In this document: one piece after another, positions 51,801-62,015 of the stretch
How positions within the stretch are numbered: the first letter of the stretch is position 1
Layout of the letters: every line of letters begins with the position of its first letter
Assembly: GCA_019614645.1 (NCBI GenBank)
Contig: JABWDB010000005.1
Span: 4,868,001-4,932,000, forward strand
Source: Stratiolaelaps scimitus
Lineage: Eukaryota; Arthropoda; Arachnida; Mesostigmata; Laelapidae
Reading direction: 5' to 3'
Length of the DNA: 64,000 bases
Position numbers and translations under genes: made by a program
The notes under the pieces: generated by a model
Seen by the model: only the letters and a program-made list of their open reading frames with translations
Databases searched by the model: none
What the model was told of the DNA's origin: nothing

Positions 51801-53159
51801 GTTCTGCGGCTATTCTTGCTTCCATAGACTGGATTATTATGATGCTGTTGCTAGCATGGGCTTCCATGGCATCGCCAGAGAGGAGAGTGTACCAACGGCG
51901 ACGATGCCGGCGATTTTGAGCATTTGCATCCCTGACAGCAATTGTCCATCAGCCGTCCGCTCAGTCGAACTGGTGCTTTGAGCCAGACCTAGTCTAAATT
52001 TGCTATTAGTTTTTAGGGGAAAAGGGTGTGATATACTTGGTTGGTTAGTTACTTCGTTTGCACTAGAGTCGTCGTGAGTACCGCACACAAAACACACACA
52101 CACACACACACGCAACAGAAGAGCGCATCTGCATAAACTATACGTATTGATTCGCTTCTTTGGTCGGCGACGGTTTTACTGCAATCTGAGTTACGGCTGC
52201 TGCTGCTGCTGATGATGATGACGACGATGTCAGTGATTCTCCGCTCAGATCCGACCCTGTTTGCGCCCACCAGCGTATATGAATCGTCCCAACGCGCTGT
52301 CAATGGAGGGAAGCGAGCCGACAGATGGGCTGACTGGTTATACGTTATTGTGCCATACAGGCGAATATAATACTCGAGGGCGGGATAAATAGATACAGAG
52401 GGCGAGAGAGACGAAGCAGAGAGAGAGCGAGAATGAGAGAAAATATACTGCGAACACATCGTCGTGTCAGGCGAAATACTGAACGTGTGAACACATCTTC
52501 TCTCGTTGCTGCCACCGCCGCTGTAAAAAAAAAGAGCGTAATTATACCAAGGCCAACGGGATTCTATTGCTAGTCTCGTCCGTCTAGTCTAGACAGATCA
52601 GACAGCTGCCGATAGCGGGCACCATCACCATCGTTGTGTCGGATTCGGCGGACGTCTCACAGCGGTCGGGCAGTCAGCGCATCGGCTTGTGCTTGTCGCG
52701 AACGCGCCACCGAAAGCCACAGAGCAGTTGTAGAACAATATTCAGCGTTTAGTGTTGACGAACTAATGTCGTATTTGTAGGAGGAGTGCTCTAATTTTAA
52801 ACGTTCCAAACGGTTCGTTGTTTGTTCGCCCGTTTCAGAAACACATCTTGATGTCTCTCTATACGATGGGTCGCGATCCGAGCAACTTCTCCGATCCGCA
52901 ATCATTCCGTCCGGAACGCTGGCTGAGAGAAAATCGGGCCGAATCTCAGGCCAACTCCTGGGCCTGCTTACCGTTTGGCCTGGGGTCGCGATCTTGTATT
53001 GGCCGCCGTGTGGCCGAGGTACAGATGCAGTTCCTTCTCGCACGCACCGTTCAACGCTTCGAGCTAGCTCCTGGTCAGGAGGCCGAGGTGGGCATCAAGA
53101 TGCGCCTTATTACGACACCCGAAAATCCGATCTCACTGAAACTTACCCCGCGCGATTGA
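32137..53159 (+). CDS. sad: Mitochondrial cytochrome P450, probable ecdysteroid 2-hydroxylase CYP315A1 (shadow); six exons
   Basis: Six exons (32137-32612, 37078-37271, 37577-37813, 44616-44782, 49106-49354, 52839-53159) join in frame through GT-AG introns to encode 547 residues, normal for a mitochondrial P450. Visible landmarks are a Lys/Arg/Ser-rich, acid-free N terminus (1-24, probable mitochondrial targeting), hinge MPTPRALPLVG (67-77), C-helix W164xxxR168, I-helix AAADTT (354-359), K-helix E412xxR415, PERW (466-469) and heme loop FGLGSRSCIG with Cys494, followed by RRVAE as in mitochondrial clan P450s that take electrons from adrenodoxin. RGLFFMDGAEW and LYPVAPF resemble the CYP315A1 family, which hydroxylates C2 of 2-deoxyecdysteroids in the mitochondrion during moulting-hormone synthesis. 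The start is the first in-frame ATG after an in-frame TGA at 32098, with A at -3 and G at +4. P450 identity is very secure. The CYP315A1 assignment is inferred from remembered family motifs; CYP302A1, CYP314A1 or CYP301 would be the alternatives. Confidence 0.85.
32613..37077 (+). other. sad: P450 intron 1 (4465 bp)
   Basis: GT-AG intron. From about 33.9 to 35.35 kb it is GC-rich with (GCC)n, (GGC)n and (CAG)n stretches (for example 34206-34230, 34500-34525 and 35299-35330). These give overlapping alanine- or serine-rich reading frames on both strands that I do not regard as genes. GTT/TTG runs lie near 35715-35830. No conserved coding motif was found inside it. Confidence 0.85.
37078..37271 (+). 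CDS. sad: P450 exon 2 (residues 160-223)
   Basis: The acceptor is ttacag|G at 37077/37078 and the donor GAAT|GTGAGTG at 37271/37272. The exon carries the C-helix DGAEWQECRR with the heme-propionate-contacting W and R spaced WxxxR, then the D and E helices ending LYTWSIE. It enters in phase 2 and leaves in phase 1. Confidence 0.9.
37272..37576 (+). other. sad: P450 intron 2 (305 bp)
   Basis: Short GT-AG intron, GTGAGTG to ttctag, with a T-rich stretch around 37470-37485. I see nothing else in it. Confidence 0.88.
37577..37813 (+). CDS. sad: P450 exon 3 (residues 224-302)
   Basis: The acceptor is ttctag|CT at 37576/37577 and the donor TTAG|GTAAGTC at 37813/37814. It encodes SLGAMIFGRRLGC, a typical mitochondrial-clan E-helix region, followed by the F-G loop and LPMWRRFEKAAGRALDL. 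The last base joins exon 4 to complete Ala303, giving a continuous G-helix. Confidence 0.9.
39028..39130 (+). repeat. Compound trinucleotide microsatellite (CAC/CGC/CAT/CAG/CGG)
   Basis: Consecutive blocks of CAC, CGC, CAT, CAG (39076-39107) and GGC units lie in P450 intron 3. They account for the long Gln, Ala, Ser, Arg and Gly frames in this area. Confidence 0.9.
41764..41805. repeat. 17-bp near-perfect hairpin inside P450 intron 3
   Basis: CAGTGGTGAGCCGAATT (41764-41780) pairs with AATTCGGTTCACCACTG (41789-41805) with one G/T wobble-type difference and an 8-nt loop. It could be a small foldback repeat. It is too isolated to call a microRNA precursor. Confidence 0.75.
42170..42202 (+). repeat. 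(CAG)n trinucleotide repeat
   Basis: About 11 CAG/AGC units in P450 intron 3. Further CTG or GCC runs lie at 42014-42035, 42701-42721 and 42963-42983. Confidence 0.9.
44616..44782 (+). CDS. sad: P450 exon 4 (residues 303-358)
   Basis: The acceptor is ttcttctcttag|CG at 44615/44616, after a pyrimidine tract, and the donor ACC|GTAAGTA at 44782/44783. It encodes ARQLVEENVDEL (continuing the helix from exon 3) through the first half of the I-helix, LVSIVADLFLAAADT. It ends in phase 0. Confidence 0.9.
44783..49105 (+). other. sad: P450 intron 4 (4323 bp)
   Basis: GT-AG intron. It holds (GA)n at 45833-45866 and short AT runs near 45430-45455. A minus-strand open frame at 47089-47301 is somewhat protein-like, but I could not recognise it. 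No repeat family member was identified. Confidence 0.82.
45833..45866 (+). repeat. (GA)n microsatellite in P450 intron 4
   Basis: An uninterrupted GA run of about 15 units. Confidence 0.93.
49106..49354 (+). CDS. sad: P450 exon 5 (residues 359-441)
   Basis: The acceptor is ctggtag|ACA at 49105/49106 and the donor GGC|GTAAGT at 49354/49355. It completes the I-helix (TSHATQWAFYLLSRHPEAQ), then encodes the J helix, K-helix KETLR (invariant ExxR), LYPVAPFLTR and the beta-sheet GYRIPAG. It is phase 0 at both ends and exactly 83 codons. Confidence 0.92.
49355..52838 (+). other. sad: P450 intron 5 (3484 bp)
   Basis: GT-AG intron with (CT)n near 49422-49450 and 50310-50333, (AAGC)n/(GAGC)n at 51010-51039, an alternating (GC)n run at 51359-51377, (AT)n at 51751-51779, (CA)n near 52091-52110 and GCT/GAT triplets near 52198-52227. 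No coding motif was found. Confidence 0.82.
52839..53159 (+). CDS. sad: P450 exon 6 (residues 442-547, stop TGA)
   Basis: The acceptor is cgtttcag|AAA at 52838/52839. It encodes HILMSLYTMGRDPSNFSDP, the FRPERW meander, the heme-binding loop with Cys494 and the C-terminal L-helix and beta segments, ending LTPRD with TGA at 53157-53159. All P450 landmarks after the K helix lie in this single exon. Confidence 0.93.
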   Translation, partial: KHILMSLYTMGRDPSNFSDPQSFRPERWLRENRAESQANSWACLPFGLGSRSCIGRRVAEVQMQFLLARTVQRFELAPGQEAEVGIKMRLITTPENPISLKLTPRD

Positions 53160-54431
53160 TCTGGCGGGATCGGCAAGCCAGCTAATCAGCTTGCCGCGAA
53201 ACGCATTTTGGCCAGGAACTAGAAAGTATGCGTTCTCGCCTGGTCACGCACCACGCTTCGCAGCCTTGAAGGCTGCATTGAAACACCATTAGTTATCATC
53301 GATGAGACCAAGAAGATGGAAACGATGGTAATCGCGAAGGAGACCGTCGGTCTTCTGAGTGTCAGGCGTGTCATTGCAAATCTCCTCCACAAATCTCTCT
53401 GCCTCAATGATCTATCTCGGGAGAGGGGAGTGCGACATCTTGCATCACTTGCCTTTCGACTTGCCTGCACACCATCGAGCATCCCCGAGTTCGCCGCTCT
53501 TCGGCGCGACAAAGCCTCTCCATTATCCCGAGCTCTTGCTCGCTCGCTCCCCTGAGCCCCACACTGACCCCTGTGGGGGGTTGTTGGCTAATCAGGGCGC
53601 TCTGGCGAGCCCGCCTCTGGAAACCACTTGCAAAACGAGCAACTGCCGAGTATCTGATTGAAACTTTCAGAGCAACTCTACTTCGGGGCGCGTCCGCAAA
53701 GGATCCAATTCGTCGGAGCCGGCAACGGCGACAACGAGACTTTCCGTTGATGCGACCATCTATTGTACATCTGAACCTCGAGAATCGACCATTTCATCAA
53801 TTGAAATGGAACTCGTGGCGACATCGGCCGCCTTTGGCTGCCAGGCACATGTTCTGCCTGAAGCACCTGCTGCTGCAGCACCGCCGACCCCGACACCACG
53901 AACACCACTCGAACGGCTACAACATCCTTCGGGTGATTTATCGAGTGAACTGACAGCGACGGACGGATACAGCAGAGCGGTAAACTTGGATGGCCTGAAA
54001 GCCCCGGAACGTCTAGCACCTACGGCGTGAAAAACAGCGTAGGCTGACCAGCGTGGCAACCCAACAACAACCCATGCAACTGCTGTAACCCACGACTGCG
54101 GTGTCGCTCTGGTTGACGGGTTCGGATCTATCTCTTTTATTCCCTTCTTATTTTTGACAATCTAGGAGATCGCATTACGCCATTAGGCGCTACAGCTGTC
54201 GCTAGAACATCTCTTGAAAGCTCAGTCCCTCGAGTTGCTGCGAGCATATTAAGTAGACTCAATTGTACGCAGGCTCCTGCGATACCGTTGTTGTTATAGA
54301 TGAGGTACCCTTGCTTCGGGATCAATTTCATTAATTCTATTCTAAGCTCACTAGTAGATTCCACACATAATAATGATTACAATACATAATTATACTATCT
54401 ATTATTAATATTATAGGTGACAAATAATAAA
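53160..54431 (+). other. Probable 3' UTR / downstream flank of the P450 gene
   Basis: No AATAAA was seen between the stop codon and an A/T-rich patch whose first AATAAA hexamer lies at 54426-54431. That is a weak candidate poly(A) signal more than 1.2 kb downstream. The stretch contains mid-size open frames on both strands (for example + 53573-53953 and - 54137-54364) that I cannot recognise. Variant polyadenylation signals could lie closer. Confidence 0.3.
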
Positions 54432-54480
54432 TAATTCAGATTAGGTTTATATGAAAAAATATACAAAATGCTTGAAGAAA

Positions 54481-54483
<3 letters not shown>

Positions 54484-54515
<32 letters not shown>

Positions 54516-54550
54516 TCATCAAGCATGGCGGCATATCAGATATATAAAAA

Positions 54551-54591
<41 letters not shown>
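54484..54591 (+). repeat. Two long (AT)n tracts
   Basis: 54484-54513 and 54552-54591 are pure AT alternation, separated by about 38 bp that includes catcatcaagcatggcggc. Confidence 0.95.
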
Positions 54592-54592
<1 letters not shown>

Positions 54593-55569
54593 GTAATATA
54601 TTGAATGCTTCAGAGAATTAATAGAGATAAATAATAATAATAATAATAAGTATTACAATTGAATTTATTTAGTAAATATATATTTTTCGAATTGGACGAC
54701 GTCACAACTGTCTAACGCAAACGAGATGACGAGAAAGTAAATGCGCAGCGCGCGTCGACAGCTGACGACAGCGTCGAGTGAATTGTATGTGTCGACCGAC
54801 ACTTGATGCTATCACAATGCTATTATGCGTATGATTATAATTATTTCGCAGTAAATGAAGAACACCCTATATTTGTATTTTTGCATCCATAAATCGGGGG
54901 CGCGGGACCTTACTTTTGTGTTTGTTTTGTGGGTGACAAAGTGGTGGGTTATGATTGCCTGGTCGCGTCCGTGCCCGTACGGTCCAACCCAATTACTCGC
55001 GGTCCTAATACCTATTAACTCATCATCTATCGATATCGAGAACAAATTCCTATTCGATTTGTGATATGTGCTATTCTTCGGCCGACTCCACAGTAGAACA
55101 GCGCATCTTGCAGGACAACCTCCCCTGTGCATACCTGTTTATTTGTATAAAATATATATATAATTGCCTTAACTTCTTAAATATCGTATATTTCCCTCGT
55201 ATTTCTGGGCCACGAGTTTCTGGGTTTGGGCGCGTCTTAATGTCGTCGTCTTTATGTCGCTGATGCGTCCTAGTCTAAGCTGAAAGTGAAGTAGTCTCCT
55301 CGAATTATGTTGTGTTGTACTTGTGCTGTTTGTGAAACATCATCTATGCACATCACATACAGATAGAGAGACAGAGAGCGAAATGGCGTAAGGAGAAAAG
55401 GCTCTATACTTAATGATCGTGATCTAGTGAACGCATTATAAAATATACACATATTATATTTAATAGTTTTTAGTAATTTCTAATTTCAAACAAATGATTA
55501 TAATAATAATAATAATGATAATAATAATAACCAATTAATAATGAAGATAAATCAACAAATAATTTTATC

Positions 55570-55614
55570 ATATATATATATATATATATATACATATATA
55601 TATACATATATATA
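55570..55614 (+). repeat. (AT)n microsatellite with ACAT interruptions
   Basis: Alternating AT with two single C substitutions. Confidence 0.93.
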
Positions 55615-56739
55615 ATGTTCAAAGGTGATGTGTGAATGTCGAATGTGTTAGTTTTGTCCGCGTATACCAAAAATAGAAAGAAGGAATCGATGGATGAATG
55701 AATGCCCCTTTGAATCGACAAAGGTGCTGTGTCGTAGCCGGGAGAAGAAGCGATTCTTTTATGGGTGTCGATGATCGGGGATAAGGTTGTGGCTGCTAAC
55801 AACTTCGTCAACAACTGAAGATGTGGCCAGAGAAGAGCACTCTCGAAAATTGTGAAATTAATTTTACGAGCGAGTCCCTCTCGCTCTCTCGATTCCAATG
55901 AGGATACCACCCATACAAAGAACCGCGGACATCTCTGATTATCTGTATATGTGTACGTTTGCATGAGCTCACTTAATGTAATCGATTACATTTTTGACGT
56001 ATGTTTGTTCTGAGCAGTGTGTGTGTGTGTGCTTTTGAAAACGTTGTAATTTGTAGCCGTTTGCGTTTTGTACCACTGTTGGGCGTTGGGGCCAATGAAA
56101 ATTTCGGGAAAGATTTATCGGCCCACGTTGTTCAGCCATTGCTTTATCTGAACATCTGCTTGGCTGTCCAGGTATATGCATATATATGATATCTGGAACC
56201 AACTCGAGCGAACGGGAGAAGCGCTAGGTAAAAAAGAGAGGGAAAAAATAATCAAACAGATGAATTTGTTTTGTACGTTATAATGAACGTGTGCATCAGA
56301 GCGGTTATGTGTAGCAGAGGACAGCTACAGAGAAAGACGTGATCTGTAAGCCATGAAAAATAATCGCATCTAAAACACAGTGGGCAACCATGAAATATCG
56401 CCTCATTGAAAACGGCAAAGGACAGATTGGGATTGACAGGGGTTGTATTTATGAATCGGTGACATTTTCGCTATAACAAGAAGAAATAATGATGACCTAT
56501 ACGAAAATGAAACGAGAACTAAGAGCTCTCTTGTGCGATGAGTGGACGTTGACAATCCAGCTGCAGAGACACAATTAATGATCTCATTCGATCTCAACGA
56601 ACAGAAACACAGCATAGAGAAACAGCACCAATATCAACAGCTACAAGAAAGGCAGCGAAAATGACACTCTCGCCGGTGCAGAAACACCATGACAATGACA
56701 ATAAGAATAACACTGACGGGAATGGCGAGGCAGGAGTGA

Positions 56740-56742
56740 GAT

Positions 56743-56774
<32 letters not shown>
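56740..56774 (+). repeat. (AT)n microsatellite
   Basis: AT alternation with one phase shift. Confidence 0.93.
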
Positions 56775-56775
<1 letters not shown>

Positions 56776-57074
56776 TGCCCTCTCCTTCTCGCCCTCAATG
56801 TATGTATATTGAGGCGAGAAAGAGGGGGTGATATTGCAATTGATACAGAAACGATATCAAAAACGAACGCAAGGAAGTAAATATAGCAAGCTTGAAGCGC
56901 GCCACAAGGACGTCAAGATCATCACAGAGCGGCAAGGTCATCAAAGAAAACGTTAAGAGATAGCGAAATTCAACAATTTTGAAAGAGCTGTGCATATCAT
57001 CAGGCACCTCGCACAAACGCGAAACGCGACTGGAGTAGAATCAGAGCAACGTGCAAAATTAGCTTGTATCTACA

Positions 57075-57078
57075 ATAT

Positions 57079-57116
<38 letters not shown>
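57075..57116 (+). repeat. (AT)n microsatellite
   Basis: AT alternation with one AAAT break. Confidence 0.93.
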
Positions 57117-57814
57117 TACTGATAGGCGGTGTTAGCACAGAGCACCATAATGTGTATCGTTTAAGCTTTGTGGAAATTGTGAGCAAACCAAGTTAAATGA
57201 GAGAGGTGTAAACAGAAATTCTGTCGCAAAATCAAGCACTGAAAATGGGCTCAATTGGAATTTCGTTGAGAAAAGTGCCAGACACATACGAATGACAGTA
57301 GTCATACAAATTGGCGGGCACATTTGATGATATTTGACATCTTCAGCAATCAGGCATAACAATTTTGTGCACTCATTGAAGTGTCCATAAATTATAAGCA
57401 AAGTCAAGTACAAGCCGCGTACCGGCTCTATGGAGCTCGTATGCGCTTGCTCTGCGTATTTTCTACTTCCTATTGAAACTAATACTGTTCAAGCCTTTCT
57501 GCTATTGTAAATACAGGTTAGGGGTTGTCGTCTTGCGGAAACGCGCAGCGTTATCCCATTAAACTGAACTTTGATAACTTCGTTTATGTAAGAGCCACCA
57601 GCCGTATCTCACTTGTGGTTCTATTTGTTCGTACACCTTTCGTGCAGGCATGTTCGTGCATATGTAGTCCGCATGCACTGTATCGCTGCGCATATTATCC
57701 CGGGGAGGGGGGGGGCGTCTTCTGAATTTCGCCGCTTGTTATCGGCTCCTATAGGTTAACTTTACTTCGCCGTCTGGTATCGCTGTCGATATGAGTCAAT
57801 CTTTGGGAGTCTCA

Positions 57815-57842
57815 ATTCGAGCGCTTGACTAAGCGCTCGAAT
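57815..57842. repeat. Perfect 12-bp hairpin, 4-nt loop
   Basis: ATTCGAGCGCTT (57815-57826) is separated by gact from its exact reverse complement AAGCGCTCGAAT (57831-57842). It is non-coding and no flanking gene is visible. The function is unknown. Confidence 0.85.
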
Positions 57843-60103
57843 GAACTCGGCTAGCCTCCGGGGGACTATGGTTAGCTTGCCGGGTTGGAACTTTTGCGAG
57901 TTATAATAATCAACTTTCCTAACTAAGTTAATCGCGTATGTATGACCCTCATGGCTAGACGCATAGATCTTGCGTCCAGTGCATCGTGGTGTCTAAGAAG
58001 GCAAGGTTTATGCAAACCGTAGCCACATAATATCGTAAAGCAGCTTTCCTCCCAAGCGACATTGGACAAACATAAGTTAAATTTACTATCCACATCGGCA
58101 AAGTTTATACTACTCGTCACAGCCGCTATCAACACTACCCATACAATATATTCTCATGGTCACAAACAAGACGAAATACAAAATCGCCTTTCTGGAGGGA
58201 AGCTGGATATTTTTTGTTGAACTAATCGAGATACGGTAAATCTTTTTATTGGCGATCGGAGCTCGACTGTGCCGACAGTTCGTTCGTGCAGGTCGGACCC
58301 GTCACGTATCCGCGATATGCTAATACATTAAAATCGGATTATTTGTATTTACACGCAACAAGATGATAATGATTGTGCTGATGACACATAATGGAAAAAC
58401 AAAATTATCGCATGGAAAACTGGGCCAGCATAGGATTGTGACAGTGTAGCCGATATTTGAATGAAGGAGAGTGCTATTGTCTGCATATGGCCTAGAGTGA
58501 ACGTTCGTTTTTGTAAAATCAATAATCATTCACTGTGTTACTTTACATTTCATGCGTTTTCATAAGAAAACATGAAGCGAGCGAAATATAAGCCAATTAT
58601 TGGATGATATTGAAGGATTGTAATAAAGAGGTTGCGCGTATTGTCAACCGACTCACCGATTGTATTTACTGCATAAATACTTAAGCTAGCTACGGGGCGT
58701 TCATAGGATGTACGCGCCTCGTGCTCTAGGTAGGCAGGGCGAGGTTGAGTCTGGCGTGAGCTAGCCTGTTCAGCGACGGGTTGAGTTGCCTGCGTATCTG
58801 CTTACCTGTTCAAAACAAGCTAAAATATTTCGATATTCAACATGTCGTCAAATAGCCGTCCACTGGACATGGCGGAACATCCTTCAAGGATCCTGCTCTT
58901 GGACACTTGACAAAGTTGAAAAAAAGAGCTCGGAACGCTAAGACGAAACGTGTGCAGAAGATTGTTCTAATTCGATAGTTCTACATTTCGGTGATCATCG
59001 TCGCTGCCTTCTTTTCTCTTCGCCGCGCTTCTCGGCCGTCTCCCGCTGCGTGTACACATCTACATTTACGCGATGTAACGCATTTTCCCATAGTGTCACA
59101 CCTTGTCATGTATTCCACAATAGCGATATAATAGTTTTATCGATTTTTTAGTGATTTTCGTTCGATTACGATGTATTTCCTGTGTGTCAGCGGTCTCGAG
59201 TGTTCGTGTTTTTCTTTCCTTGTGTTAGCCTCGGTGCTGTCAACTTCGATGGCAACGTGTCGTCATAGGCGTTTCGCCGGCCGGGAAGAAGCGTCCCCTC
59301 CCGAGCGAGAGAGACGGGCCTGCCACCTATCGGCTGCTACCCTTTCCAAGACTTTCACCGTATCTAACTTTGAACAAGGCATATAGCATTATGTAGGCAC
59401 GTCACATTTTACGGAGAGAGAGACAGATGAGGGGGTGTGGACAGGAAAGCATTTATATAATTGCCACCACGATGAAGCACGAGTTGCTCTTTTGTTGCAT
59501 CGTGCTGATGATTGCGACCGGTGCCTTCGTGTGATCATGCTGCTGCCACTGCTGCTGTTTCTGCTGATGCTACTGTAGGCATGCTTCGTCTCGTAGCTGT
59601 TAGTGTTCGCATCGTCTCTCAAGGCCAATACACACACGCAGAAAATGCTAGAAATGCAACTGTAGTGGTGTAGGAGTGGTAATTGGAACGGTAAGCGTCT
59701 GTGGGTGGCTGTGTATACGTCGTTGGTGTGTGTGTATATATATGTCATCTAATTAATATAATTACAAGACAAGAGGCGTGTCTGTGGCTGGCTGGCTGGT
59801 TTAGATGTATGTGCCGTAACGAAATGACTATTTGCATAGCAACGAGGCAGAGCAATGTTTAGAAACAGGGAGAGGAATAAAGTCAGGGGTCCGAGAAAGA
59901 AAGTGTGGGAGCTCAATTTTGTTGTTGCTGTTGCTGATTGTTGTTGTTCCCTCCTAACCGAATAATTATAACGCCTCTATTGCATAGGTATCGTTGGTTC
60001 ATTAGAATGGTTGTTAGTGTTGCCTACTGGTTGGCGCTCTCCGTTCAAAGTCAAGCGTCGATCTGTAAGCTGCAGATGTAATAACAGGCGGGCGTATAAA
60101 CTG

Positions 60104-60178
60104 TTTTTCGAGCTGGCCCTCAGCTGTTCCCCTATCTGACAGGCTCCAGCTCTTAACCTTTAGGTATTACTATGAGGA
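60104..60178 (+). repeat. Dispersed repeat, copy 2
   Basis: tttttcgagctggccctcag ... cagctcttaacctttaggta is the partner of 20086-20161 in opposite orientation. A short motif, aggcgggcgtata, occurs on both sides of it (60085-60097 and 60224-60236), which could be a duplicated flank or part of the element. Confidence 0.7.
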
Positions 60179-60633
60179 CCAGTCGGGGCCACCTTTGCTT
60201 ATTCTCTGCCTTACTCGTACCTGATAGGCGGGCGTATAGGGAGGAAATATATGCCGCTATAATCATTGGTGACACATGTGTTTTTCGCGTGTGAGCACAC
60301 GAGATTAGAAACAGTCTAGCTAGAGTCCACTATCGTATTCGCTTAGGGGCAGATGGCGTAGTTCACCGAGACGGCCATTCTTGCAGAAGTAGTACACGTG
60401 GTGAGTTGGAGCGTCAGCTCAGCTCACCCATCTGAGAGCTATCACCCAAGCACCTAGCGAGGATGTACAGACGTTCAATACGTCGCCGTCATCTGTGTTG
60501 GCGTATCCTTCGAGGTGTTATTGTACGTAATACAATACAGCCGTTCGTTCATTCGACGTGTCATCGGATATCATCAGTCGTTCGAGGTGTTCCCGTAATC
60601 GCATGGCCGTCGATGGCTATTGTATTGCTAATA

Positions 60634-60782
60634 AAGGGTGAAGGGTAAAACTTTATTCATTTATTTAAGGAACTGCATACAATGCCTAAGTTCTCTTATA
60701 TGTCATGCAACGGGATTCGAACCTGCGGTCTCTGGCATTTTTACAGCCAGAGACTCAGCCGTCCAAGCCACCGCGCTAATGT
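60634..60782 (-). mobile_element. tRNA-derived SINE-like element, most complete copy
   Basis: Read on the minus strand, the element begins GCGCGGTGGCTTGGACGGCT (A-box region, 60752-60776), has a hairpin with arms TCTGGC/GCCAGA resembling an anticodon arm, and then a perfect B box GGTTCGAATCC (60713-60723). An unrelated body of about 60 bp follows, ending in AAAGTTTTACCCTTCACCCT. The tRNA stems are degraded and there is no usable acceptor stem, so this is a SINE and not a tRNA gene. Its tail recurs at 7187-7247 and 11454-11536 in the same orientation. Confidence 0.7.
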
Positions 60783-61444
60783 AGACACGTTGCCTCTTTC
60801 GACCAATTGGGAAAAACGAACGACTATGTAACTTCAGAGGAGAACATAAGCAGGATCAAACTACAGCCCCCTTTAATAAACCTAACCCAACCAATAAGCC
60901 TTTACCTTCACATGAGCAGGCATCGAACGATAGTGCGCTGTTATAGCTCATCTCTTCTCCTGCGTCATCGTTTAGTCCGTATACGTCACCCGAATTTCGG
61001 CCAATTTTTCTCTTCCCAGCCATATCAGCGTCAGCCCCAGGGGGCGATTCGGTCAAAAGGATATTGTTTTCATAATCATTTTATCCCGTTATGAAGAAGA
61101 AGACAATACGTCTGAAATGAAACCACCAATCGCATCTAGCTACAATACGTACCTAAGTAATTAATATATAATAAGCATCGCTTCCATCACATCGACTCGT
61201 CCCAGAAAGCGGCTGACGAGCGACAATCGTATTCCAATCTAGTTCGCTCGACGTTAATTCGGTTGAGTGACGCACGACCAAAAGAATAGGGAAATTACTT
61301 CATTTCCTCGACTCTCTCTCTCTCTCTCCCTCCCGCTGTCCTAGTGATTACCATTCACACGAGAGGTGTCACCAACGGATTTGTCAGCAAAAGGAAAGCC
61401 CGCAGAAAGAACGACCCGCACGTGATACGATGCTGATATAACAT

Positions 61445-61467
61445 CTATATATATATATATATATATT
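61445..61467 (+). repeat. (AT)n microsatellite; (TTA)n nearby at 61597-61616
   Basis: Pure AT run. A separate short TTA run follows about 130 bp downstream. Confidence 0.92.
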
Positions 61468-61991
61468 TGCATATATGTATTCCGTCAATGATATCATGGT
61501 TGCGCTGAGCTGCGACGACTCTGTGTCTGAAGCCAGCTGCTACCGTCGGAATCGCCTCCAGCTAGCACTGTCATTATATTACACGGTTAGATTACTATTA
61601 TTATTATTATTATTATGATTCGTATGACTATAATTCTTGTTATTTATATATGCGCGTATGTGTAAATGGTATAAGTTGCGTTACGGAAAAAAGGCGGACG
61701 ACAGACGGCCTCTCAGTCTTCCAGCTGGCGATGATCAGGGAAGTAACTGTTTTTCACTGTGGCTTTGAGAAGGGCGCCCCGCCAAATTCCCTATGCGCTT
61801 CGATAAGTGATGTCACTGTCGCCATCGACGAAATCGGACTTCTGACGAGACGAGACAGATGGATCCGTCGGCGACAATTCTGACTCAGGTACATGTCGCG
61901 ATCGGGCGGGTGAAGACGATTGCCGGCAGCTTGTTGCAATCGGTCGACTGCTCGCGGTCGCTGTGGCGTCGGCAGAGCACAAACACACACA

Positions 61992-62015
61992 GGTACAGCG
62001 ATGTATCGCTGTACC
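61992..62015. repeat. Perfect 10-bp hairpin
   Basis: GGTACAGCGA, loop TGTA, TCGCTGTACC. It lies in a unique-looking stretch with no gene that I can recognise. Confidence 0.85.

Larger units (their letters stand above)
54600..60100. other. No gene recognised
   Basis: A/T-rich with several long AT tracts, TAA/AAT triplet runs (54632-54648 and 55500-55530) and one perfect hairpin (57.8 kb). Open frames are short and featureless. Confidence 0.5.

Noticed and set aside
60713..60776. Candidate tRNA gene on the minus strand
   Set aside because: A and B boxes are present, but the acceptor and T stems do not pair properly and the tail recurs as a SINE tail elsewhere.
60880..60892. cctaacccaacc resembling the arthropod telomere repeat
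   Set aside because: Only about one and a half units, with no tandem array.
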